Source: an uncultured Paracoccaceae bacterium
Lineage (GTDB): Bacteria; Pseudomonadota; Alphaproteobacteria; Rhodobacterales; Rhodobacteraceae
Direction: 5' to 3'
Length of the DNA stretch: 64,000 nt
Assembly (NCBI GenBank): GCA_947495795.1
Contig: CANMAI010000011.1
Coordinates: 62,001 to 126,000, forward strand
Part shown: positions 34,384-43,967 of the stretch, piece after piece
How the letters are laid out: each line of letters opens with the position of its first letter
Position numbering within the stretch: the stretch's first letter is position 1
The notes under the pieces: generated by a model
Told to the model about the DNA's origin: nothing
Databases searched by the model: none
Seen by the model: only the letters and a program-made list of their open reading frames with translations
Translations under genes and position numbers: made by a program

Positions 34384-36183
34384 ATGGACATTGTACCGCT
34401 TTTCGCCCTGATCGGAGCTCTTGGCATCGGATCGCAATGGTTGGCATGGCGTTTGCAGATGCCTGCGATTGTGCTGATGCTCGCCGCAGGCGTTCTGGCG
34501 GGGCCTGTCACGGGCCTGGTGGATCCTCAGGCAGCTTTCGGAGATCTCTTCCGCCCCATCGTCTCAGTCGCGGTCGCCGTCATTCTTTTTGAGGGCGGGC
34601 TTACGCTCAATTTCGCGGAACTGCGCACAACCGGGCTGGCCGTGCGGCGCCTCGCATTCGTAGGTGCGCCTCTCGCCTGGGCCTTTTCCACCTTGGCAGC
34701 GCATTACGGGGCTGGCCTGTCGTGGGAAAGCTCGGCCGTGCTCGGCGGCATCCTGATCGTTACAGGCCCGACCGTGATCATACCGCTTCTCCGTCAGGCT
34801 CGCCTAGCCCCCAAGCCCGCAGCCATCCTCCGCTGGGAAGCCATTGTAAACGACCCTGTGGGAGCGCTCAGCGCCGTTCTGGCCTTTGAGGTGATCACGG
34901 CGGCCTATGGTGCCGGAACCTTCCTTGAGGCGGCAGAGCATCTTGCAATCGGCATCGCGGTTGCGGCGATTGCAGGCTATGCAGGAGGGTGGGTTCTTGC
35001 GACCGGGTTCAAGCGTGGCATGGTGCCGGAGTACATGAAGGTGCCCGTGCTGTTCGGGATGGTTCTTGTGGTCTATGCCTCAACGGATAGTGTTCTCCAC
35101 GAAAGTGGCCTCCTTGCGGTAACAGTAATGGGGGTCTATCTCGCGAACGCACATTTGCCCTCCCTGGATGAGATCCGTCGGTTCAAGGAGCATGTGACGG
35201 TTATCCTCGTATCTGGCGTTTTCATTCTCCTCGCTGCCGATCTTGATGCGGCACAGGTTGCAGGCCTGAATATTGGCGCTGTGGTTTTCGTGGCCGCGAT
35301 CCTCTTTCTGGCGCGTCCCATTGCCGTTTGGCTTGCGCTCACGGGAACTGGTCTTTCCAAGCAGGAGAAGTTCATGGTCGCGTGGATTGGGCCTCGTGGA
35401 GTTGTGGCCGTCGCGGTGGCCGGACTGTTTGGCTCGCGGCTGGTGGAATTGGGCATTGAGGATGGGGCGCAACTTGCTCCTCTTGCTTTCGTTTTGGTTG
35501 CCGCAACGGTTGTTGCACATGGCTTTTCGATCGTACCGCTATCCCGCATGTTGGGCCTCACCTCCACTGAGCAGCCGGGTGTGCTGATTGTGGGTGGCTC
35601 GCCTTGGGTGGTGAACCTTGCTGAGACGTTGAGGACCGCAGAAATCCCGGCCCTGATCGCTGATCGGAACTGGTTTCGCCTGCGCAGCGCCAAACAGGCG
35701 GATATCTCTGTGTATCATGGTGAAATACTATCCGAGGCGGCGGAGCACACTGTCGATACGAACCGCTATGGCCTCCTCATCGCGGCCACCGATAACGATG
35801 GCTACAACGCACTCGTCTGTACGGACTTTGGGCCCGAGTTCGGCCGGGACAACGTGGTGCAGATCGGCCGTTTCCAGGATGGAAAAAACGAACGCGATCT
35901 ACCGGTGACGCTCGGCGGGCGGCCAGTTGGCAAAGGGCAAACCTTCGCGGCACTGGATGAGGCGATAGCCAATGGTTGGCGGTTCCGCCTTACACCACTT
36001 ACAGAGGAATACGGGCTGGAAAGATACATGGAAGAGCGGCCAGAAGCGGATATATGGGCCATTCTGCGAAAGTCCGGCAAGTTCGACATTCAACGCGGCG
36101 ATCAGGAATTGAAGGCCCAGCCGCAGGACCGTGTGCTGGCATTGATGCCAGAAAAACGCCCTCAGGAAGCGGAGGCGAGCTGA
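34384..36183 (+). CDS. Monovalent cation:proton antiporter (CPA family, NhaP-type)
   Basis: A 599-residue membrane protein. The first 400 residues hold about twelve helices, with the family signatures ILFEGGLTLNF near 73 and WEAIVNDPVGAL near 155 (the N-D ion pair). Residues about 400-599 form a cytoplasmic part: VLIVGGSPWVVNLAETL resembles a TrkA-N/RCK nucleotide-binding domain, and a smaller domain follows. This is the layout of CPA antiporters regulated by ligand or pH. It would exchange Na+ or K+ for H+. A possible translation-controlling inverted repeat precedes it. Confidence 0.9.
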   Translation: MDIVPLFALIGALGIGSQWLAWRLQMPAIVLMLAAGVLAGPVTGLVDPQAAFGDLFRPIVSVAVAVILFEGGLTLNFAELRTTGLAVRRLAFVGAPLAWAFSTLAAHYGAGLSWESSAVLGGILIVTGPTVIIPLLRQARLAPKPAAILRWEAIVNDPVGALSAVLAFEVITAAYGAGTFLEAAEHLAIGIAVAAIAGYAGGWVLATGFKRGMVPEYMKVPVLFGMVLVVYASTDSVLHESGLLAVTVMGVYLANAHLPSLDEIRRFKEHVTVILVSGVFILLAADLDAAQVAGLNIGAVVFVAAILFLARPIAVWLALTGTGLSKQEKFMVAWIGPRGVVAVAVAGLFGSRLVELGIEDGAQLAPLAFVLVAATVVAHGFSIVPLSRMLGLTSTEQPGVLIVGGSPWVVNLAETLRTAEIPALIADRNWFRLRSAKQADISVYHGEILSEAAEHTVDTNRYGLLIAATDNDGYNALVCTDFGPEFGRDNVVQIGRFQDGKNERDLPVTLGGRPVGKGQTFAALDEAIANGWRFRLTPLTEEYGLERYMEERPEADIWAILRKSGKFDIQRGDQELKAQPQDRVLALMPEKRPQEAEAS

Positions 36184-36863
36184 CGGGTAGCGTCTTTTCG
36201 GGCAAAAGCCTTCATACCGGCACCATGCGCGTCCATGAACCCGCGCACATCATCTGGCGCGTGTTTTGAGAGGGTGCGAAGCCACCACGCGACCGCTTTC
36301 TGAATAAACCACTCTTTATCGGAAACATACTCTGCTGCCCATTCCAGCACACGGGCACGCGCCGCCGCTTGCTCGGGCTTCAAGTTATTGAGCTTGGCAA
36401 GCGGCAGGGTGAAGACGAGCGCTGCCCGCTTGGTCCAGAGATGGTCCGAGCGCGTCCAAACCTCAAGACTGTCCAGCCGCGAGAGATTGGCCATAATCCG
36501 GCGCTCTCCGGCTTTCGCAACGTGATCCGCTATGGCCCAGCCATCAAGATCGGGCACCCAGCTTTGAATGAGCTGCCAGACTGTTACCTCTTCCTGGCCG
36601 TATCGCGCCTTGGTAATAAGCTTTGCGGCGGCGATCCGCGCCTCGAAAACACCTGAGGTCCAGAGCGCATTTGCTTCAGCAATGCATTCGGGAACAGTTT
36701 TCTCTGCCCGCCAGTTGCGAACTGCCGCATCTATCTCCGGGTTGGAAACGCCAAGGGTTTCCCGCTCTGTCTTGTGATAGCGTTGCATTTCCAACGCTTT
36801 ATCCTTGACGCCAAGAGGCCGCAGCGCCTTCAGAACCTCGCTCTCGTGCTCTTCCCGCTTCAC
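36162..36863 (-). CDS. DNA alkylation repair protein (AlkD-like)
   Basis: A 233-residue all-helical HEAT-like protein. Family signatures are VSNPEIDAAVRNW near 40, LWTSGVFEARIAAAKLI near 70, WAIADHVA near 118 and KEWFIQKAVAWWLRTLSK near 185, the last typical of AlkD-type 3-methyladenine/7-methylguanine glycosylases. The start is GTG 36863, which shares a base with the glmS stop (TAGTG), so it is coupled to glmS. The 3' ends of this gene and the convergent antiporter overlap by 22 bases. Confidence 0.85.
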   Translation of the reverse strand: MKREEHESEVLKALRPLGVKDKALEMQRYHKTERETLGVSNPEIDAAVRNWRAEKTVPECIAEANALWTSGVFEARIAAAKLITKARYGQEEVTVWQLIQSWVPDLDGWAIADHVAKAGERRIMANLSRLDSLEVWTRSDHLWTKRAALVFTLPLAKLNNLKPEQAAARARVLEWAAEYVSDKEWFIQKAVAWWLRTLSKHAPDDVRGFMDAHGAGMKAFARKDATRQLASAS

Positions 36864-38686
36864 TATTCCACCGTCACGGACTTGGCGAGGTTGCGTGGCT
36901 GATCCACATCCGTGCCCTTGGTTGTCGCCGTGTGATATGCAAGTAGTTGGGCGGGCAGGGCATAGAGAATGGGGGCCACAAACGGGTCCACTCTCGGCAT
37001 CCGCAGGCTTTTCCAAACGCCTTCTGATGCGGCGGCAATTCCAGCCTCATCCGAGATCAGAAGCACTTTTCCGCCCCGCGCCATCACCTCTTGCATGTTG
37101 CTTACGGATTTGTCGAAAAGGCTGTCGCTGGGTGCCATGACAACCACTGGGACGGTTTCGTCAATCAGTGCAATCGGGCCGTGCTTCAGTTCACCGCTCG
37201 CATAGCCCTCTGCGTGGATATAGCTGATTTCCTTGAGCTTAAGCGCCCCTTCAAGAGCCAGAGGATACATCGGCCCTCGCCCGAGAAAGAGAATATCCTG
37301 AGCCTTGGAAAGGTCCCAGCAGATGCGGCTGATCTCCGGTTCCAGTGCAAGTGCCTCCGCCATCGCGCCGGGAACAGTGCCAAGATCTGCCAGCTTCTCT
37401 GCTTCTCCCTCCGCATTGAGTTCGCCCCGGACACGCGCTGCCAGAATTGCGAGTGCGGCAAGCACGGTCAGCTGGCAGGTAAAGGCTTTGGTCGATGCCA
37501 CACCGATCTCAATGCCAGCATGGATCGGGAGAAAAATATCGCTTTCCCGCGCAATCGTGCTGGTGGGAACATTTACAATGGAGAGAATTGTGGAAGCCTT
37601 TCCCGAACAGTAGCGAAGGGCTGCAAGCGTATCCGCCGTTTCGCCCGACTGGCTGATGAATACGGCCAGCGTTCGCGAAGCAATGGGTGGCTCCCGGTAA
37701 CGAAATTCGGACGCCACCTCAATTTCCACCGGAAGGCGGGCTACCTGCTCGAACCAATACTTTGCCACATGGGCGGCCAGATAGGCCGTGCCGCAGGCCA
37801 CCATCACCACTCTGTCATAACTTCCGAAATCCAGATCCACATCAGGAAATACAACCGATGCGCCATCGGGCGAGGTATACTGGCTGAGGGCGAAGGCCAT
37901 TACTGACGGCTGCTCATGCATCTCCTTGGCCATGAAGTGCTTGTGATTGCCTTTGTCAGCATAGGCATTCTCTGCCTGCACGAAACGGATTTCGCGCTCT
38001 ACTGGTTCGCCATCGGCTGCGAATATCTGAGCGTTTGTGCGCGTCAGCACCGCATAGTCGCCCTCTTCGAGATAGGCGATCTGACGGGTCATGGGTGCCA
38101 GTGCGAGAGCGTCTGAGCCAACGAACATCTCACCCTCACCGTAGCCAATTGCCAGCGGAGAGCCGCGCCGCGCTGCGATCATCAGATCTTCCTCGCCCTC
38201 AAAAAGAAAACAGAGTGCGAAAGCCCCGTCCAACCGCTCGAGCGTTGCCTTCACTGCATCTACCTGGCTGAGTCCTTCTGCCAGCCCTTGTTCAGTCAGA
38301 TGCGCTACGGTTTCAGTATCTGTCTCGGTATCGAACTTTGCCCCCTTTGCCTCCAGTTCGGCCTTCAAGGGGCGGAAGTTCTCGATGATGCCGTTATGTA
38401 CCACGGCCACACGCGCAGAACGGTGGGGATGCGCATTCATAAGCGTCGCCGCGCCATGCGTTGCCCAGCGGGTGTGGCCAATACCGGATTTGCCGCGGAT
38501 CGGATCTTCCACCAGTAAATCAGAAAGGGCGATCAGCTTACCCGTGGCCCGGCGACGACCGAGCGCACCTTCGTGTAGTGTGGCGATGCCGGCACTGTCA
38601 TAGCCGCGATACTCCAGTCGTTTGAGCGCATCCAGAATGATCGGTGCGACCTCGTGATTGCCCAGAATACCCACAATACCGCACAT
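36863..38686 (-). CDS. glmS: Glutamine--fructose-6-phosphate aminotransferase
   Basis: A 607-residue enzyme making glucosamine 6-phosphate for peptidoglycan and lipopolysaccharide. The N-terminal glutaminase begins MCGIVGILG with catalytic Cys2. HTRWATHG near 72 binds glutamine. Two SIS domains follow (from about 280 and 455), with SQSGETADT near 340 and YASGELKHGPIALI near 480. It ends in KSVTVE, as is normal for GlmS. It overlaps glmU upstream by one base and the AlkD gene downstream by one base. No glmS ribozyme is visible. Confidence 0.97.
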   Translation of the reverse strand: MCGIVGILGNHEVAPIILDALKRLEYRGYDSAGIATLHEGALGRRRATGKLIALSDLLVEDPIRGKSGIGHTRWATHGAATLMNAHPHRSARVAVVHNGIIENFRPLKAELEAKGAKFDTETDTETVAHLTEQGLAEGLSQVDAVKATLERLDGAFALCFLFEGEEDLMIAARRGSPLAIGYGEGEMFVGSDALALAPMTRQIAYLEEGDYAVLTRTNAQIFAADGEPVEREIRFVQAENAYADKGNHKHFMAKEMHEQPSVMAFALSQYTSPDGASVVFPDVDLDFGSYDRVVMVACGTAYLAAHVAKYWFEQVARLPVEIEVASEFRYREPPIASRTLAVFISQSGETADTLAALRYCSGKASTILSIVNVPTSTIARESDIFLPIHAGIEIGVASTKAFTCQLTVLAALAILAARVRGELNAEGEAEKLADLGTVPGAMAEALALEPEISRICWDLSKAQDILFLGRGPMYPLALEGALKLKEISYIHAEGYASGELKHGPIALIDETVPVVVMAPSDSLFDKSVSNMQEVMARGGKVLLISDEAGIAAASEGVWKSLRMPRVDPFVAPILYALPAQLLAYHTATTKGTDVDQPRNLAKSVTVE

Positions 38687-40035
38687 CAGCGCGCTCCCTT
38701 TATCTTAAGTGCGCGCAGCCGCTGCATCATTCGTTTCCCGAGGCCCGCCTTGTTCTCCTGTGCGGAACGTGCCAACGCGAGATCACCATCCGGCACGTCT
38801 TTTGTGATCACAGCACCAGAACCCACCAGCGCATCTGCCCCAATATTCACCGGCGCCACCAGTGCGCTGTTGGAGCCGATAAAAGCACGATCTCCGATTT
38901 CCGTGCGATGCTTGAACACACCATCATAATTGCATGTAATTACGCCCGCTCCGATATTGGCGGCGGCTCCGACGCTCGCATCACCCACATAGGAGAGATG
39001 GTTTACCTTCGCGCCCTCCGCCAGTGTTGCAGCCTTGATCTCAACGAAATTGCCCACGCGCGCCGCTGGCCCGATCTCCGCACCTGGGCGAAGCCTTGCA
39101 TATGGGCCAATGCGTGCGCCTGCGCTGATATGGCATCCCTCCAGATGGCAGAATGCGCCGATCTCCGCCCCGGTTTCCACAGTCACTTCCGGCCCAAATA
39201 CAACGTTTGGTCCGATGACGACATCGCGACCAATGACAGTATCAAAGGCGAAGTAAACACTTTCTGGCTGGGTCAACGTCACCCCGGCCTCCATGGCATC
39301 GCGCCGCGCCGTGGATTGGAAGACGGCTTCGGCTGCAGCAAGATCTCCGCGAGAGTTGATGCCAAGCGTCTCCTCTTCTTCACAGATCACAACGCCGGTG
39401 GAGAGCCCGCGTTCCCGTGCCAAGCCCACGATATCGGGAAGGTAGTATTCGCCGCTCGCATTGTTGTTGCCAACGGATTTTACCAGCGAAAAGAGTGTAG
39501 CGGCATTGGCACAGACTACCCCTGAATTACAGAGCGAGACGCTCAGTTGCTCACCGGACGCATCTTTCGCCTCTACTATGCCGAGAAGGGTATCGCCCTC
39601 CATGATCAGCCGCCCGTAGAGCCCGGGTTCCTTAGCTTCGAACCCCAGAATTACGACATCTGTGCCCGCTGCGCGTAGTGCCAGCATTTCTTCCAATGTG
39701 GCGGGCGCTATGAAGGGTGTATCGCCATATACGACGATTGCATCTCCCTCAAAATCCGACATGGGAGCAGCCGCCTGCAATACAGCGTGAGCGGTGCCCA
39801 GTTGCTCCGTTTGATCCACACAAACAGCATCTTCATTCTGTGCTTCGGCAGAGGCTTGAACAGCCTCCGCCCCATGACCCACGACGACAATCGTACGCTC
39901 CGCTGCAATCTGTTCTCCGGCCCGCATGGCATGCCAGAGAAGCGGCGCGCCCGCCAGCCTGTGCAGGACCTTCGGCATGTCGGAGCGCATCCGCGTGCCT
40001 TTGCCTGCTGCCAGAATGATAATCGCCGTACCCAT
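38686..40035 (-). CDS. glmU: Bifunctional UDP-GlcNAc pyrophosphorylase / GlcN-1-P acetyltransferase
   Basis: A 449-residue enzyme for the last two cytosolic steps of UDP-GlcNAc synthesis. The N-terminal uridylyltransferase has LAAGKGTRMRSDMPKVLH at about 8-25 and YGDTPFI near 103. From about residue 245 a left-handed beta-helix of hexapeptide repeats carries the acetyltransferase site (KAATLAEGAKVNHLSYVGD near 335, ITCNYDGVFKHRT near 368). ATG 40035 has GGAGG upstream. It is the first gene of the glmU-glmS-alkD operon and is divergent from a HAD phosphatase gene. Confidence 0.97.
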   Translation of the reverse strand: MGTAIIILAAGKGTRMRSDMPKVLHRLAGAPLLWHAMRAGEQIAAERTIVVVGHGAEAVQASAEAQNEDAVCVDQTEQLGTAHAVLQAAAPMSDFEGDAIVVYGDTPFIAPATLEEMLALRAAGTDVVILGFEAKEPGLYGRLIMEGDTLLGIVEAKDASGEQLSVSLCNSGVVCANAATLFSLVKSVGNNNASGEYYLPDIVGLARERGLSTGVVICEEEETLGINSRGDLAAAEAVFQSTARRDAMEAGVTLTQPESVYFAFDTVIGRDVVIGPNVVFGPEVTVETGAEIGAFCHLEGCHISAGARIGPYARLRPGAEIGPAARVGNFVEIKAATLAEGAKVNHLSYVGDASVGAAANIGAGVITCNYDGVFKHRTEIGDRAFIGSNSALVAPVNIGADALVGSGAVITKDVPDGDLALARSAQENKAGLGKRMMQRLRALKIKGAR

Positions 40036-40164
40036 ACCCGCCTCCGGTTTTTTGCCCTCATATCAGGCTGCTGCCGCCATCGCAAAGCGCATCTGGATCA
40101 GAAAAGGTTTCAACTCATGTCAGTGCTGTGGCATGCCAGCGGTAGATACACGAAAGGCAGACTT

Positions 40165-40821
40165 ATGCGGGCAGCAATTTTCGATCTTGATGGAACACTT
40201 GCGGATACATCCGGCGATCTGATTGCTGCGGCAAACGCCTGCTTCGACAGGGATTGGCTGGATCCCACCGCTGATCAGGCGACATCTTTTCTTGGCGGTC
40301 GGGCGATGCTTCGGCTGGCCCTGGAACGCAAGAACGGTGGTTTCGAGGAGACCGAGATAGATCAGATGTACCGAACGCTACTGGGCCACTACGCTGAGAA
40401 TCTCGCTAGGGAAACGCGGCTCTTTCCAGGGGTCGAGGCGGCGCTGGATGCTCTGGCGGAGCAGAGATGGACGCTCGGCGTGTGTACTCTCAAGCCCGAA
40501 GGTCTGGCGGAAGAGCTCCTCAAAAGGCTGGGTGTTCGGGATCGGTTCGCTTCGATGCTTGGTGCGGATAGCCATGCCTTCAAAAAGCCGGATGCACGGC
40601 ATCTGCTGGAAACAATCATTCGCGCTGGCGGCGCACCAGAGCAGGCCGTGCTAATGGGAGACAGTCAGACAGACCGCGATACGGCCGAAAATGCAGGTGT
40701 TCCATGCGTACTCGTTCGCTTTCGGCCGGCTGGGCTGAATGTGGAGGCGATGAAACCTGCCGCACTTCTTGATCACTATGACGATCTTCCGGTTCTCCTC
40801 AACAGGTTGGTTGCTGCTTGA
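40165..40821 (+). CDS. HAD-IA family hydrolase (phosphoglycolate phosphatase-like)
   Basis: A 218-residue soluble phosphatase. Motif I is FDLDGTLADTS at 6-16, motif II VCTLKP near 107, motif III lysine in FKKPDARH near 143, and motif IV GDSQTDRDTAENAG near 167. The helical cap between motifs I and II makes it a subclass IA enzyme like Gph. Natural substrate not determined. It is divergent from glmU, an arrangement common in this order as I remember it. Confidence 0.88.
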   Translation: MRAAIFDLDGTLADTSGDLIAAANACFDRDWLDPTADQATSFLGGRAMLRLALERKNGGFEETEIDQMYRTLLGHYAENLARETRLFPGVEAALDALAEQRWTLGVCTLKPEGLAEELLKRLGVRDRFASMLGADSHAFKKPDARHLLETIIRAGGAPEQAVLMGDSQTDRDTAENAGVPCVLVRFRPAGLNVEAMKPAALLDHYDDLPVLLNRLVAA

Positions 40822-40932
40822 AACTTGCTTTCTCGTGCCTTGGGAGAGGTGCCGCTCGCCAGTGAAAAAATACTATGCCAGATGATCAAAGGACTGGGAG
40901 TGCTATGGTGTTGTGTAGTCGTGAAGCGAACT

Positions 40933-42855
40933 CTACTCCGGCCTGTCGCAGAGCCGACGTGCTTCGGCAATCAGATAGGCGAGCCGCAATGCATCATTGG
41001 CGGACCTGCTTTCTGAGAGCGCGTTGCACGCGCGCTCCAGCGTTAACATGCCAGCCGATCCAAGCGTGGCCCCGGCGGATCTCAAGTCTTCACTTTTGCC
41101 GTAAACCAGACAGCTTATCGCGGCATCCACTGTTGTCTTGAGTGCTTTGCTCAGCGGATCTTCTATGATGCCTGCGCCCTTTGCGGGGCTGGGTTGGAAC
41201 TTGCCGAGGAGACGTCCAAGCATTGATTGCCCTTCACCCGGCATCCTGTCGAGGCTCAAATTGGTTATCCCCTCGCGATCAATGGACCGCAACAAGGATA
41301 ACGGTGCCAACCGCACCCCATGATGTTCCGGCAAAGCGTCACACAGGATTGCATCACCTTTTCGCCATGCCTTCGCCAGCCATTGAACGCGCATGGCATT
41401 ATCGGCTGCGAATGTCAGAGAGAGACTTGCACCATTGGCGTCCCGAACCTCAAGTTCGTAGATCTGGTTCAGATCATCAAAAGTGGGTTTCAACAATGCG
41501 GTCGGCTGTAGCATCACGGGTTTGGGCGTTCCGCCCCGATGGAGCCCTGTTCCGAGCTGTTGGTCAAGATCTGCAAGGGCTGCGTTCCAGTTCCTGTAGC
41601 AGGCTTTGGCCGCGATAAGATCGGAAAGCGCGCACTCAGAGCGCGATAGTGAGCCAGTCAAGCTCGTTGGCAGTGTGCCATCGTCGGCGATACGTGGTGC
41701 AGCCAGATGGATATGTGCGCCAGTTGCTGTACGGATGCTGGCGGCGGCCCAGAGCGGCAGATCATAGGCTGCCCTCGGCATAAACGTTGGATCCGCACTT
41801 GCGGCACGCGCCGGCCCGGTAACATGCCAGCGTTGGCCAACGAGATCGTAGGCGTATACCCGTAGGCCCCTTGCGCCGCCGGGCGTGCGCCAAACGCCTG
41901 CGCCGAGTATGACGATATCCATTGGAGGCGCGTCCCGATAAGTGCGTGTGATTACACCGGTTAATGCTGCATCACCCGGTGCTTGCATCAGTGCACATGC
42001 CAGAGCCGTTGAGTATGCGGCATCTGTCAGAAAGTCGGTTTCATCGAAGGCGATATCACGCGACTGTGTCAGTCCCGCCTGTCGCGAAAGAGCGCGGAGT
42101 AAGGAGGTCAATCGCGGAGCGGCCTGAGCTCGTGCGGCAACTGAAAGGTCAAACAACCTGTCGCGTGCCAGTATTGCATTGCCGTTAAGGACGGCCATCA
42201 GCGAAACGGCGATAGCGTCCTGAACCTCAGATAGGAACTCTTGTGTCAGCGAAGGTGCAGCCGCATCCCCCGCTTCCGGTTCTGGCTGGATAAGGCCGGC
42301 CTGTGCTCGCACAACTATCGTTGCAGCTGAGACAACGAGCCTGACGCGTGTTTTCGGGCCCTTGAAAACAACGCCCTTCATGCCCTGGCCTGCCAGAAAG
42401 ATAACCGGGGTAGGTGCATCGGGCAGTGTCACGCAAAGCGTTCCACCTTCCGCTTCTATCAGCGCACTCTCAGAAGCTTGAGCCAGAGCAAGTGCGCGTG
42501 ATAAATCAGCACCGGCGAAGGCACGCAGTTCCGCCTCATCAATCGTCAGTAGTTCTTCGCGCACATCGGTTGTTGAAGGCTCTGTTCCAGTCTCGGTGCG
42601 CAGCGCCATAATTGCCAGAAGGATGTGGCGGCAAATACCCACTGCCGTACAGCCGCAGGATGCTGCCTTGGCTCCCGCCATCGGAACTACAACGGTCTCG
42701 CCGTCGGCACAGACTTCAGCGTCCTGATCTCCGCGCCGTATTATCCGGAACTTGCCGCCATCCGCATCGCGCCGTGCTCTGCGAACCAAACCCTTTGAGG
42801 CTAATGCTTCAAGCGCAGTATCGTCATGTGCGGCCAGCATTTCAGCGAGGCTCAT
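40933..42855 (-). CDS. SWIM zinc-finger protein of the MoxR-VWA cluster
   Basis: A 640-residue protein. C67-x-C69-x5-C75-x-H77 in SCGCTAVGICRHILLA is a complete SWIM zinc finger (CxC-xn-CxH), a small nucleic-acid or protein-binding module. The remaining 550 residues are mixed alpha/beta without enzyme motifs that I recognise. It is the last of five overlapping genes and shares 4 bases with the VWA gene. In E. coli YehQ (SWIM) occupies the equivalent place. It may be the targeting or recognition subunit of the system; that is inference. Confidence 0.85.
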   Translation of the reverse strand: MSLAEMLAAHDDTALEALASKGLVRRARRDADGGKFRIIRRGDQDAEVCADGETVVVPMAGAKAASCGCTAVGICRHILLAIMALRTETGTEPSTTDVREELLTIDEAELRAFAGADLSRALALAQASESALIEAEGGTLCVTLPDAPTPVIFLAGQGMKGVVFKGPKTRVRLVVSAATIVVRAQAGLIQPEPEAGDAAAPSLTQEFLSEVQDAIAVSLMAVLNGNAILARDRLFDLSVAARAQAAPRLTSLLRALSRQAGLTQSRDIAFDETDFLTDAAYSTALACALMQAPGDAALTGVITRTYRDAPPMDIVILGAGVWRTPGGARGLRVYAYDLVGQRWHVTGPARAASADPTFMPRAAYDLPLWAAASIRTATGAHIHLAAPRIADDGTLPTSLTGSLSRSECALSDLIAAKACYRNWNAALADLDQQLGTGLHRGGTPKPVMLQPTALLKPTFDDLNQIYELEVRDANGASLSLTFAADNAMRVQWLAKAWRKGDAILCDALPEHHGVRLAPLSLLRSIDREGITNLSLDRMPGEGQSMLGRLLGKFQPSPAKGAGIIEDPLSKALKTTVDAAISCLVYGKSEDLRSAGATLGSAGMLTLERACNALSESRSANDALRLAYLIAEARRLCDRPE

Positions 42856-43967
42856 CCCATAACCCCGGACAGCCAGTGCGCGAATTTGTCAGGTGTCGCG
42901 GCACCAACCTCCATTCCCAGAGAAGCAACTTTGCGTGCGATTGTATCGTCGTAGGAGGGGATGCCACCCTCATCTAGCGCGAGAAGCCCCATCAGGCGTA
43001 CTCTTGCTTCATTGAGGCGGGCCACCGAGGCATAGAGCGCCCGCGGCGAAGCTCCCTCCCCGAAATCGGTCAGAAGTGCGAGGATTGTGCGCGCCGGATC
43101 ATCCACCAGTGTTTCGCAATAAGTCATCGCCTTGCCGATATCTGTTCCGCCCCCAAGCTGAACGGATAGCAGTGTCTCCAATGGGTCGGTGAGACGATCA
43201 GATACGTCCAGAACCGATGTATCAAATAACACCATCCGTACATCAATCCCTGGCAGGCCGGACAGGATTGCAGCCATCACAGCTGAGTGGATCAAGCTGT
43301 CCGTCATCGAGCTGGATTGATCCACGCAGAGGATTACTCGCCAGGGCAGACGGCGCTTTTCCCGGCTGTTGAAGCGCAGCTGCTCCGCCACAATACGATT
43401 TTTCTCAGGATCGTAGGTCTTGAGGTTTTCACGGATCGTTGCCCGCCAATCGAAGTTGGCGGCACTTTGCATGTTGGAGCGACGGAACCGGTTCCTACGC
43501 CCTGAAAACGCGCGCAACACTTCGGATTTCAGGCGCTTCATGATGTCTGAAATGATCTGATCTGCAACCTGCCGCAGCTTTTCCTTCACCGCCGGGTCCG
43601 CACGTCCCTGGAAAGCAAGCAGGACTTTTAGCAGATCCTGACTGGCCTTAAGGCTTTCAAGCGTTTTGGGGTCGTTCAGCAATTCAGTTAGGCCGTAACG
43701 ATCCAGCGCATGATCCTGCAATGTCTCAAACACGGACTGCGGAAAGAGCGATCGCGCCTTGCCGAGCCACTTAACGGCATTCAATGCTGTAGGATCGAGA
43801 GATCCCGGTCCCTTGTCTCTATTGATCCCGCGCCGCTGATACTCACGGGCGTAGAGATATTCGAGCGCCGACTCCATCTCCCCATCCGTCCCCGCCAAAG
43901 CTCCGAGCGAGCGATCGGAATAACGCCCGAGGGCGAGACGCCAGCGTCGAGCGATTGCGTCACTCAC
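42852..43967 (-). CDS. VWA domain protein of the MoxR-VWA cluster
   Basis: A 371-residue protein with an N-terminal helical region (1-200) and a C-terminal von Willebrand A domain. The metal-ion-dependent adhesion site is complete: D216-x-S218-x-S220 in CVDQSSSM, T275 in GGGTDIG and D301 in LLTDFGEG. VWA proteins paired with MoxR ATPases act as adaptors or substrates of the ATPase (as in CbbQ/CbbO and RavA/ViaA). It overlaps both neighbours by four bases and corresponds to E. coli YehP. Confidence 0.9.
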   Translation of the reverse strand: MSDAIARRWRLALGRYSDRSLGALAGTDGEMESALEYLYAREYQRRGINRDKGPGSLDPTALNAVKWLGKARSLFPQSVFETLQDHALDRYGLTELLNDPKTLESLKASQDLLKVLLAFQGRADPAVKEKLRQVADQIISDIMKRLKSEVLRAFSGRRNRFRRSNMQSAANFDWRATIRENLKTYDPEKNRIVAEQLRFNSREKRRLPWRVILCVDQSSSMTDSLIHSAVMAAILSGLPGIDVRMVLFDTSVLDVSDRLTDPLETLLSVQLGGGTDIGKAMTYCETLVDDPARTILALLTDFGEGASPRALYASVARLNEARVRLMGLLALDEGGIPSYDDTIARKVASLGMEVGAATPDKFAHWLSGVMG